A stretch of 33,970 nt of DNA from Bacillota bacterium (GTDB taxonomy: Bacteria > Sysuimicrobiota > Sysuimicrobiia > Sysuimicrobiales > Segetimicrobiaceae), in assembly GCA_021324975.1 (NCBI GenBank), contig JAJPIA010000117.1:1-33970 (forward strand), written 5' to 3'. The position numbers were made by a program, and so were the translations under genes. Under the pieces are notes generated by a model. The model ran no database searches, was not told where the DNA came from, and was given only the letters and a program-made list of their open reading frames with translations. Positions within the stretch are counted from its first letter, which is position 1. Every line of letters begins with the position of its first letter. Positions 16,658 to 23,203 of the stretch are shown here, one piece after another.

Positions 16658-16885
16658 CTAGCGACGCATCAGGATCGCCAGCATCAAGGTTGTCCAGTTC
16701 GCGAGAATGACGCCAATCACCCAACGGAAATTCGCATCCAATTTTTGCTCCAACCGTTGGTCGACACGATCGAGCCTTTGAGTCAAGGTCAGCACATCGC
16801 CATGCAACGTATCGAGGCGCCTGTCGATTTGTTCATACGCGCCCTCCAACCGCGCCATGCGCACGTCGAGCGCATCTAATGCCAC
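16658..16885 (-). CDS. Small coiled-coil protein with C-terminal membrane helix
   Basis: 75-aa hypothetical protein. Residues about 8-50 form a heptad-patterned coiled coil (RLEGAYEQIDRRLDTLHGDV, LTQRLDRVDQRLEQKLD). Residues 54-72 are a hydrophobic membrane-spanning stretch (WVIGVILANWTTLMLAIL), ending in a basic MRR tail. The design resembles many short uncharacterised bacterial proteins and phage XhlA-like proteins. The GTG start at 16885 has GGAG 8 nt upstream; an in-frame ATG nine codons later is the alternative. It ends 14 nt from the convergent FAD oxidase gene. No function is assigned. Confidence 0.65.
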   Translation of the reverse strand: MALDALDVRMARLEGAYEQIDRRLDTLHGDVLTLTQRLDRVDQRLEQKLDANFRWVIGVILANWTTLMLAILMRR

Positions 16886-17009
16886 GGTTGGCGCTCCGGC
16901 AACGTTCTCACTACATCATACTAACATCGGTCGCCGGCGAGTGCACAGCCGCAGCGTTTGCGCGCACGGTCCACCCGGAGGAGCGGCCGGCAGTGGGATC
17001 ACGTGCGGG

Positions 17010-17990
17010 CTAGAGCGCGTCGTGATCCGGCACGATCGCGGGAGCCATGCCCGATCGCTCGACGGGCTCTCCCGCGTGGAGCAGGAGCACGGCACTTAGG
17101 ATGCAGGCGCCGCCGATAAGCTGGACCGGCACGAGACGCTCCCCGAGCGCGGTCGCGGCCAGCGTCAGCGTCACGATGGGCTCGAACGTACTCAGAATCG
17201 CCGCCCGCGACGCACCCACGCGCTCCAGCCCCGCGAAGAACGCGACGATCGCAAGTACGGTCGAGATGACCGCCATGCCGCCGATCGCCTCGTATGCGGA
17301 CAATGCCATCGAAAGGTGGAGCGTGCCGGACGCCGCGCCGTAGAGTCCAAACATGGCTCCGGCAGCCGGGATCACGATCGCCGCCGCCGACAGCGGCGGC
17401 ACGCCCCGCAGCAGGAAACGTGCGCTGACAATGTAGAGGGAGTAGGCAACCGCGGCCGCGAGCGCGAGCATCACCCCGGTGGTGCGCGCCGCGCCGGCGC
17501 CGAGCCCCAGGACAAGGACAAGACCGAAGGATGCTATTCCGAGCGCCAGGCATTTTCGACCGTCCAGCGCCTCGCGCAGCCAGAGGAACGCAAGGACCGT
17601 CACGATCGGCGGGTAGGTGTACAGGATAAGCGCGGCGAGCGACGCGGGGACGTAGACGAGCGCCGAGAAGAACACCAACGACATCCCCGCATACCCGATC
17701 GCTCCGAGCGCCACGCACGCGGCAAGGGGCCTACCGGGCAAAGCGGCCGGGACGCGGTGCGTCGCGAAGAGCGCGCTCCACAGCACGAGCGACGCCAGCA
17801 CGAAGCGCAGGAAGAGGGTGGTTGGTACGTTGGCGCCGGCGGCATATGCCGCCTTGGCGAAGATCGACATCGCGCCGAATCCGGCGGCCGAGACTAAGAT
17901 GAGCAGCGTGCCGCCGAACGCGGCGCGGCGATCCGGGCAGGCCGCGCTCCCGGAGCGTGCAGGTAACGACAGCGGTCGCACGACGTTCAT
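17010..17990 (-). CDS. EamA-family (DMT superfamily) transporter
   Basis: Inner-membrane drug/metabolite transporter of 326 aa with ten predicted hydrophobic helices in two EamA repeats. The first runs from about GGTLLILVSAAGFGAMSIFA, with the loop YTYPPIVTVLAFLWLREAL ending it. The second ends with ILSTFEPIVTLTLAATALGE, the conserved repeat-end motif, followed by LIGGACILSAVLLL. The export substrate (amino acids, nucleosides or other metabolites) cannot be told. The ATG at 17990 is chosen because about 25 hydrophilic residues then precede the first helix; it has only a weak ribosome binding site, and in-frame codons extend upstream toward 18101. Confidence 0.88.
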   Translation of the reverse strand: MNVVRPLSLPARSGSAACPDRRAAFGGTLLILVSAAGFGAMSIFAKAAYAAGANVPTTLFLRFVLASLVLWSALFATHRVPAALPGRPLAACVALGAIGYAGMSLVFFSALVYVPASLAALILYTYPPIVTVLAFLWLREALDGRKCLALGIASFGLVLVLGLGAGAARTTGVMLALAAAVAYSLYIVSARFLLRGVPPLSAAAIVIPAAGAMFGLYGAASGTLHLSMALSAYEAIGGMAVISTVLAIVAFFAGLERVGASRAAILSTFEPIVTLTLAATALGERLVPVQLIGGACILSAVLLLHAGEPVERSGMAPAIVPDHDAL

Positions 17991-18101
17991 TACGCGGCCG
18001 GCGCGGCGCCGTCCTGGAACGACCGTCACGGTGCCACGGTCTGCCCCCGCAGTCGCGGATCGACGAGCGCGCCCGACCGACGGGAACTGGCCGGGGCGCA
18101 T

Positions 18102-18130
18102 TTGTCACCGTAGGGACCCGATGCTACAAT
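18102..18130 (+). promoter_or_regulatory. Promoter of tRNA-Pro
   Basis: TTGTCA (18102-18107, 5 of 6 -35 consensus), a 17-nt spacer, then TACAAT (18125-18130) preceded by TGC. The predicted start near 18137 is three bases before the mature tRNA. The ten bases ATGCTACAAT are identical to those before ylxM. Confidence 0.75.
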
Positions 18131-18139
18131 GAACTCCGC

Positions 18140-18216
18140 CGGGGAGTGGCGCAGCTTGGTAGCGCGCAGCGTTCGGGACGCTGAGGCCGGGGGTTCAAGT
18201 CCCCCCTCCCCGACCA
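18140..18216 (+). tRNA. tRNA-Pro, anticodon CGG
   Basis: 77-nt cloverleaf with encoded CCA. The acceptor stem is CGGGGAG with CTCCCCG, the D arm is GCGC-AGCTTGGTA-GCGC, and the anticodon stem CAGCG/CGCTG encloses loop TTCGGGA (anticodon CGG, then G37). The T arm is GGGGG-TTCAAGT-CCCCC, with discriminator A followed by CCA. It closely resembles E. coli proK-type tRNA. Its 3' end is duplicated at 21269, marking it as an integration target. Confidence 0.97.
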
Positions 18217-18238
18217 GCACGCCTGCGTACCTAAAAAC
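18202..18238 (+). repeat. Putative attL: tRNA-Pro 3' end and following bases
   Basis: The 20 bases 18202-18221 (last 15 of the tRNA plus five after it) recur exactly at 21269-21288. The next 17 bases match the downstream copy at 12 of 17 positions. Duplicated tRNA 3' ends are the usual footprint of tyrosine-recombinase integration. Confidence 0.6.
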
Positions 18239-18254
18239 ACGGATAGCTCCGTTT
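18239..18254 (+). terminator. Weak intrinsic terminator candidate after tRNA-Pro
   Basis: ACGGA, loop TAGC, TCCGT forms a 5-bp stem beginning 23 nt after the tRNA. It is followed by TTTCC and an AT-rich stretch (to about 18268). The short stem makes it a marginal terminator. Confidence 0.35.
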
Positions 18255-18263
18255 CCATCATTA

Positions 18264-18581
18264 TTATGCCAGTTTGCGCACGACGGCAATTTTGCGGAAA
18301 CCGAACGCTGGGACCTCGTAGTCAAGTTCGGGCGAGCATTCCTCCTCGACCCAGGGGAACCCGCACTTCTGCCGCGCTGCAAAGCAGCCGTCCTCATCCA
18401 CGCGCGGAGTCGGCCAAGCCGGTCCAGGCTTTAAAGCATTCATCGGCGGCAAGCAGCCCGAATGCGCCTGCCACCACTCGCCTGGCAGTTTTCGCGTCAT
18501 TGCCGTCTCGGACCCGATACCAGCCTGCAGCGGGGTGGCCGCAGTCGGACGATCGGTGACCAAGTCGTAGATGATGCACAC
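18264..18581 (-). CDS. Hypothetical protein, possibly an island remnant
   Basis: 105-aa reading frame starting GTG 18581 ([12 protein letters not shown]) and ending at 18264. It contains a Cys/Trp-containing middle ([29 protein letters not shown]) and ends [12 protein letters not shown]. It matches no family I recognise. Codon third positions are less GC-rich than in neighbouring genes, fitting foreign origin or weak coding. An in-frame stop lies just upstream of the GTG. It is the only plausible gene in the first 570 bases after the tRNA, and may be non-coding. Confidence 0.3.
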   Translation of the reverse strand: MCIIYDLVTDRPTAATPLQAGIGSETAMTRKLPGEWWQAHSGCLPPMNALKPGPAWPTPRVDEDGCFAARQKCGFPWVEEECSPELDYEVPAFGFRKIAVVRKLA

Positions 18582-18668
18582 GTCGTCACCCTAGGCCAAG
18601 ATCTCATGCTGGTCGGCCTTTTAGACGATCTTGCTCATCTTTAGATGTCAACCATGGGCAGGGCGCCT

Positions 18669-18687
18669 GTGTGACGGTGGGTCACAC
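18669..18687 (+). promoter_or_regulatory. 19-bp palindrome upstream of mazEF promoter
   Basis: GTGTGAC (18669-18675), spacer GGTGG, GTCACAC (18681-18687): perfect 7-bp arms, 31 bp upstream of the -35 box. It is a candidate operator for the MazE or MazEF complex, since E. coli-type mazEF autoregulates through palindromes upstream of the operon. It could serve another regulator. Confidence 0.45.
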
Positions 18688-18718
18688 CAGCGCACCAGAA
18701 GCCGCGGGTCTGGATCAC

Positions 18719-18747
18719 TTGACGTGGTCAGGTCGAGGACGTATCTT
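18719..18747 (+). promoter_or_regulatory. Promoter of the mazEF operon
   Basis: TTGACG (18719-18724, 5 of 6 consensus), an exact 17-nt spacer, then TATCTT (18742-18747, 4 of 6). Predicted start is near 18754. The mazE ribosome binding site AGGAGG follows at 18771-18776, leaving a short leader. Confidence 0.65.
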
Positions 18748-18784
18748 CTTTGTAGAGTCGCAAAGAGCGCAGGAGGCGGTGATT

Positions 18785-19027
18785 GTGCGTACCAAGATTC
18801 AGCGATGGGGGCATAGCCTTGCGGTACGGATTCCCAAGCCCTTTGCGGAAGAAGTTCGGCTCGAGGAGCACGCTGAGGTGGATCTGGCGGTCGTGAATGG
18901 GAAAATCACTTTGACTCCAGCCACCAGACGGCCGAAGCGCCTTGCGGATCTCCTGGCTCGCGTTACGAAACGCAACCTCCACCGCGAGGTCGATACGGGA
19001 GTTCCTGTGGGGCGAGAGATTTGGTAG
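18785..19027 (+). CDS. mazE: MazE-type antitoxin
   Basis: 80-aa AbrB-fold antitoxin that neutralises MazF and represses its own operon. The N-terminal swapped-hairpin DNA-binding part is RTKIQRWGHSLAVRIPKPFA followed by VDLAVVNGKITLTP. The C-terminal MazF-binding tail (LADLLARVTKRNLHREVD to GREIW) aligns well with E. coli MazE. GTG 18785 is chosen because AGGAGG lies 8 nt upstream; GTG 18779, two codons earlier, is too close to it. The gene overlaps mazF by 7 nt. It lies on the putative tRNA-Pro island and is driven by the promoter at 18719. Confidence 0.92.
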   Translation: MRTKIQRWGHSLAVRIPKPFAEEVRLEEHAEVDLAVVNGKITLTPATRRPKRLADLLARVTKRNLHREVDTGVPVGREIW

Positions 19028-19365
19028 GTGCTGGCGCCTATGTGCCCGAGCGTGGTGATGTCATTTGGCTCACCTTCACACCACACGTCGGCCACGAGCA
19101 GGCGGGGCGCCGTCCCGCCGTAGTCCTTTCACCAACGACGTACAACGGCAAAGTCGGTCTCGCGCTGGTCTGTCCTGTCACAAGCCAAGTCAAAGGGTAT
19201 CCGTTCGAGGTGACGATCCCTGGCGGCCTTCCCGTCGCGGGGGTCGTGCTGTCCGATCAAATCAAGAGTCTCGACTGGCGGCGACGGCGCGCAGAACGAA
19301 TCTGCGCGTTACCCGCGCTGACGGTGACTGAGATTCTCCAGACGCTGGGCGCACTATTGGCCTGA
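19021..19365 (+). CDS. mazF: MazF-type mRNA endoribonuclease toxin
   Basis: 114-aa ribosome-independent RNase of the MazF/PemK family. It follows E. coli MazF closely: YVPERGDVIWLTFTPHVGHE, QAGRRPAVVLSPTTYNGKVG, CPVTSQVKGYPFEV, GVVLSDQIKSLDWRRR. The catalytic Arg (in EQAGRRPAV) and Thr (in PVTSQ) positions are present. It starts with TTG 19021 inside the end of mazE; a later in-frame GTG at 19042 would remove conserved residues. The overlap favours making toxin only together with antitoxin. It appears intact. The recognised RNA triplet or longer site is not predictable. Confidence 0.93.
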   Translation: MVGAGAYVPERGDVIWLTFTPHVGHEQAGRRPAVVLSPTTYNGKVGLALVCPVTSQVKGYPFEVTIPGGLPVAGVVLSDQIKSLDWRRRRAERICALPALTVTEILQTLGALLA

Positions 19366-19405
19366 TCATCATGCCATCATATTACCCGCGCCGCCCTTTA
19401 GGTGG

Positions 19406-20785
19406 TCACGGGCCGGACTGGGGCACGGGCACGAGCGACGCCGCCAGTTCGTCAACCCGCTGCAGCTCCCGCAGCGACGTCAGCAGCGACAGCGCGCGCT
19501 CAGCTTGGTCCCCGGGTAACGCCCGGCGTGCGCAATCGCGGAACTTCTCATGCAACTCCGCGCGCCGCAACGGATTCTGCGGCGCGCCCCGCGGAGAGTC
19601 GACGCGCCGCTCCAAGACCGATCCGGTTCGAAGGTGCAGTCTTACCACGACGTACCCTTCCTCGATCGCATTGAACTCCACGTGGATGGCTGCGTTTTCG
19701 GCCGGGTGCACAGCTCGAAGTAACGCCTGCGCCTCGGGTCGCCTCACCATCTCGTCGGTAAACGTATCCAGCGCCACCCGCCGGTCCAGGATTGCCGCAG
19801 CCACGACGTACGGCAGGCTGAACTTTCCCTCCAGCCCTGTCTGCGGCTGGGCTCGGGTAACGGCGGCCAAGCCCCCGGGCGGGACGATCACGTCGACAGA
19901 TTCCACGTCGCTCGCCGCAATCTCGTGGTGCCGAACGAGCTCGAGGACGCCGTCCGCGGCTCGATGGGTCGCGTAGCAACAGGGGTAGCGCTTCACATTC
20001 ATCCCGGGCGAGACTACATCGAACGGGTTTCCGAGGGCTTCGTGAACCCGCTCGATCCGCGCTTCCCCGTACGAAAAGATGGCAAAGTACCCGAGCGGCG
20101 CCTCGAGAATCGCCGGGTCGCCGGTCATGCCCTTCTGCGCCAGCCGCGCCGCAAGGACGCCGCAACGGGCCGCGTGTCCCGGATGGAACGGCTTCGTCAT
20201 CGTCCCGAAGTTCTGCCGGCTGCCGGACGCCTCAGAAGCCGCGATAGCGAGCGCATGCCGGAGCTTCTCCGGCTCCAGCCGGAGTAGCTTGCCGGCCGCG
20301 ACCGCGGCGCCAAGCGTGCCAAGCGTCGACGTCGCGTGCCATCCGGTTCGGTAGTGCGCGAACCCCATTGCTCGGCCCAGTTTGGCCATAACCTCGACGC
20401 CTGCGACGTACGCCTCGATCAGGCTGCGGCCGGTCGCATCCGTTCCCTGAGCCGCGGCGAACGCGGCGGGGAAGACGACCACGCTGGAGTGCGCAATCGC
20501 CGATTGATTGACGTCGTCGTAGTCGAGTGCGTGGCCACTCACGCCGTTGACAAGCGCGGCACCCTCCATGGACGTGCGCAGCCGCCCGCCGAGCCGGTCC
20601 GCAATCGGCCGCGCGCCGTCCTCGGCCAGCGTCTCGGCGACGATCCGCGTCACCGGCTCTGAGGCCCCGGCCAGAATGGCCGCGACTGTGTCGATGATCG
20701 CGGACGTGGCCGCATCCATCAAAACCCCTGCGCCGTCGACGGACATCCGCGCCACCCAGTTTGCCACGTCCTGCGTTAGTCCCAT
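19406..20785 (-). CDS. MmgE/PrpD family protein
   Basis: 459-aa member of the 2-methylcitrate dehydratase/aconitate decarboxylase-like family. Diagnostic motifs are GHALDYDDVN (84-93), HYRTGWHATSTLGTLGAAVA, GTMTKPFHPGHAARCGVLAA and MNVKRYPCCYATHRAADGVL. True PrpD dehydrates methylcitrate, but most such homologues in degradative clusters have unknown reactions, and no other propionate-cycle gene is nearby. ATG 20785 has GGAGG 6 nt upstream. It converges with mazF (40-nt gap) and is divergent from an amidohydrolase stump. It lies between the two tRNA-Pro direct repeats, so it may be island cargo. Confidence 0.88.
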   Translation of the reverse strand: MGLTQDVANWVARMSVDGAGVLMDAATSAIIDTVAAILAGASEPVTRIVAETLAEDGARPIADRLGGRLRTSMEGAALVNGVSGHALDYDDVNQSAIAHSSVVVFPAAFAAAQGTDATGRSLIEAYVAGVEVMAKLGRAMGFAHYRTGWHATSTLGTLGAAVAAGKLLRLEPEKLRHALAIAASEASGSRQNFGTMTKPFHPGHAARCGVLAARLAQKGMTGDPAILEAPLGYFAIFSYGEARIERVHEALGNPFDVVSPGMNVKRYPCCYATHRAADGVLELVRHHEIAASDVESVDVIVPPGGLAAVTRAQPQTGLEGKFSLPYVVAAAILDRRVALDTFTDEMVRRPEAQALLRAVHPAENAAIHVEFNAIEEGYVVVRLHLRTGSVLERRVDSPRGAPQNPLRRAELHEKFRDCARRALPGDQAERALSLLTSLRELQRVDELAASLVPVPQSGP

Positions 20786-20906
20786 CGGATTCCTCCAGAT
20801 TGGCTGCTGTGTCCGGCCGCACCTACCAGTGCCCTCCAACTTGATTGAAAGGTAGACGAGTCATGCCCAGGGAAGAAATGTTGCCTGAATAGGCGCCCGC
20901 CATCGG

Positions 20907-21236
20907 GTGACCAATAGCCATGATGCTTCACTCGGCGTGCTGGATCGCCTCAAGAAGACGCCCCTCGAATACTGCAGGATGCTTTATGTTGACACGGCAA
21001 TGTTCGGGTCGCCACACGGCGTCGAGTGCGTGGTGCGATTCTTCGGAAACGACCACGTTCTCTTCGGGACCGACGCGCCGTTCGATACCAAAGGCGGTTC
21101 TCATTTCAGTCCCGCCACGATTTCCGATGTCGAGAACGCGGCACCGGACGCGGTTGCGCGAGCTGCGATTTTCCAAGGCAACGCGCGCAAGATTCTCAGG
21201 ATCCTCGCCCGATCTGCTGGTGATAGTTCAGGTTAG
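20907..21236 (+). pseudogene. C-terminal stump of an amidohydrolase-2 (ACMSD-like) gene
   Basis: About 109 residues corresponding only to the end of a roughly 300-aa amidohydrolase. It holds LYVDTAMFGSPHGVECVVRF, then NDHVLFGTDAPFD with the metal-ligand Asp region, and the closing helix IFQGNARKILRI. The metal-binding HxH and central His strands are absent, and an in-frame TGA lies just before the GTG at 20907. It cannot be an active enzyme. It ends 32 bp before the right-hand tRNA-Pro repeat, consistent with truncation when DNA was inserted or deleted here. Confidence 0.75.
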
Positions 21237-21268
21237 AGTGACCCGGAGACGAAGTACCCCACGGGGAT

Positions 21269-21305
21269 CCCCCTCCCCGACCAGCACGTTTGCTTACTTA
21301 AGAAC
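21269..21305 (+). repeat. Putative attR: copy of tRNA-Pro 3' end
   Basis: Bases 21269-21288 are identical to 18202-18221, including the encoded CCA; 21289-21305 match the left copy at 12 of 17. Only the 3' acceptor strand and part of the T arm are present, so it is not a second tRNA gene. A perfect GGGGATCCCC palindrome overlaps its left edge (21263-21272). The stretch from 21306 to 21406 holds no other gene. Confidence 0.6.
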
Positions 21306-21406
21306 CGGCGTGAGCCTTCCACGGCCGGCCCGCCGACGATCTCCGGACGATTCGTGCTCGGCTGTGGGCGAGGCGAATGGCGCGAGGAGCACAGTTAACA
21401 TGCGCA

Positions 21407-23170
21407 TCAGGACCGCAGACCGCGCAGGCGGGCGGTCAATTCGGCATCGATCGTCCACGTCTTCGGATCGACGGCAACCTTATAGACATCTCGGGCTCGG
21501 TCGACGCTTACCCTTCCCTGCCGCACATCTCCAAGAACCGATGTGGGATCTCGCTCGTCCGGCGCGCCGAACCCGCCGCCCCCACAGGTAATAAAGCTCA
21601 CCACATCGCCGGCCTGTACCTGAAACGTCGTCTTTGATCGCAGCCGGCGAGACCTATTGGCGGAGTGCACCCAATACTCCGCCCGGCGACCTGCCCGACC
21701 TCCCTGAAGCCCCCACGGTCCTTCTCGGTCCCGATCCGCCAGGATCGTGAAGGACGCCTCATGGTCGGGGAACAGGTAGTCACGACGGAGCCCCAAGCCT
21801 CCCCGCTGGCGTCCCGGCCCCTCGGAATCGGACACCAACTCGTAGCGGGCTATCCGTACAGGATAGTTGAGCTCGATCTCTTCCACCGGCGCATTCTCTG
21901 TGTTCTGCCCGTGGGTCTGCACCGCATCAGGGCCGTCCGTGTCTCGCCGGGCGCCGTAGCCGCCTGCAAGCGCCTCGTAGAAACAGTAGTAGTCAGATGT
22001 GTGTGGGTCGATCCCACCAAACCCAGCCTGGCACATCATCGCCTTGGTCCCGGCGATAGCCCGGTCTCCCATGATGGGAGCGAGCGCCCTGAAGATGACA
22101 TCGACCAGCCGCGTCTGCGTTTCCCACCCGCCGACAACCGGCGCCGGCGGAAGGCAGTTCGTCACCGTCCCTGCCGGCGCCTCGACGCGGACACACGTGT
22201 AGAAACCGTGATTGACGGGGATATCTTGGTCCACAAGGCACTTCGCCGCGTACGCACACGCCGAAAACGTCTGAGCGAAGGTGGAGTTGACCGGAGCGCG
22301 CCGTTGCGGCGCCGACCCGTCGAGATTGAACACCACGGTACCATCAGCGACGGTCACCGAAACAGACAGCTGCACCGGATCATCGGTGAAGCCGTCGTTG
22401 TCAATGAACCCGTCCGCGGCGTAGGATCCGGCCGGTAACTGCGCAAGCTCGAGCATGGTACGCCGTCGCGTGTACTCGATCAAAAGGTCGATGTTCTCGT
22501 TGACGTCGCGCAATCCAAACCGGCTGTACATTTCACCGAGCCGCCGCTCGCCCGTCACGTTTGCCGCAACCTGCGCTCGCAGATCCCCTTCTGTCTCCCG
22601 CTTGCTCCGGATCTGCGCGAGAATCAGGCGAAATACGTCCGGCACGATTGTGCCCTGGGAGACGAGCCTGACCGGCGGTACGATGACGCCCTCTTGGAAG
22701 ACCTCGCGAAAGGCTCCGATGCTGGCCGGGGCCCCGCCGCCGACATCGGAGTGGTGCGCCAGATTTGCAAGGTAGCCGATCAACTCCCCGCGGACGAACG
22801 CCGGCATGATCATCGTGATGTCGTTAAGGTGCACGCCACCGCAATACGGATCGTTGGCGACGATCACGTCCCCCTGCCGCAGCCGTCCGGGACCGTAATC
22901 GGCGATTGCCCGCGGCACCAGCTGCACAAACGATCCCAGATGCACGGGTTGGGTGAACGCCTGGGCGGTAACCCGCAAATTACGATCGAAGAACGCGCAG
23001 GAAAAATCGTGCCGCGTCCGGATGTTCGTCGAATAGGCGCTCCGCTTGAGGGCGGTCGCCATCTCCTCGGTGACGCTCGTTAAGGCGTTGCGAATCACCT
23101 CGAATTGCACGGGGTCCGCTCCCCGAGCCAGTCCCCGGATCATATCACCGTCGCGCATACCGCTCCTCAT
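21407..23170 (-). CDS. hyuB: Hydantoinase B/oxoprolinase family protein, second copy
   Basis: HyuB-type subunit of ATP-dependent hydantoinases, oxoprolinases and acetone carboxylases. The 587-aa product is full length. Family features are FEVIRNALTSVTEEMATALK, VANDPYCGGVHLNDITM, LANLAHHSDVGG and GGYGARRDTDGPD, with a closing GGGGFGAPDERDP. Metal-liganding Asp and His residues of the NDPY and HHSDVGG motifs are kept. ATG 23170 lacks a ribosome binding site; ATG 23158 has AGGAG 4 nt upstream and is an equally likely start. It is the last gene of the leftward operon, 33 nt after the threonine aldolase gene, and clearly diverged from the other HyuB. With one HyuA present, the two HyuBs may form alternative complexes. 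Confidence 0.9.
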   Translation of the reverse strand: MRSGMRDGDMIRGLARGADPVQFEVIRNALTSVTEEMATALKRSAYSTNIRTRHDFSCAFFDRNLRVTAQAFTQPVHLGSFVQLVPRAIADYGPGRLRQGDVIVANDPYCGGVHLNDITMIMPAFVRGELIGYLANLAHHSDVGGGAPASIGAFREVFQEGVIVPPVRLVSQGTIVPDVFRLILAQIRSKRETEGDLRAQVAANVTGERRLGEMYSRFGLRDVNENIDLLIEYTRRRTMLELAQLPAGSYAADGFIDNDGFTDDPVQLSVSVTVADGTVVFNLDGSAPQRRAPVNSTFAQTFSACAYAAKCLVDQDIPVNHGFYTCVRVEAPAGTVTNCLPPAPVVGGWETQTRLVDVIFRALAPIMGDRAIAGTKAMMCQAGFGGIDPHTSDYYCFYEALAGGYGARRDTDGPDAVQTHGQNTENAPVEEIELNYPVRIARYELVSDSEGPGRQRGGLGLRRDYLFPDHEASFTILADRDREGPWGLQGGRAGRRAEYWVHSANRSRRLRSKTTFQVQAGDVVSFITCGGGGFGAPDERDPTSVLGDVRQGRVSVDRARDVYKVAVDPKTWTIDAELTARLRGLRS

Positions 23171-23171
23171 C

Positions 23172-23193
23172 GGTTGTTCGATGGTTGTTCGAT
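23172..23193 (-). repeat. Tandem 11-bp duplication before second hyuB
   Basis: GGTTGTTCGAT occurs twice without a gap (23172-23182 and 23183-23193, plus-strand reading). It lies immediately upstream of the first possible hyuB start, in the place where a ribosome binding site would be expected. It is a slippage-type duplication that may alter initiation spacing. Confidence 0.6.
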
Positions 23194-23203
23194 CCCGCTC
23201 ACT

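Noticed and set aside
21269-21305. Second tRNA-Pro gene
   Set aside because: Only the 3' acceptor strand and part of the T arm are present; no D or anticodon arm precedes it.
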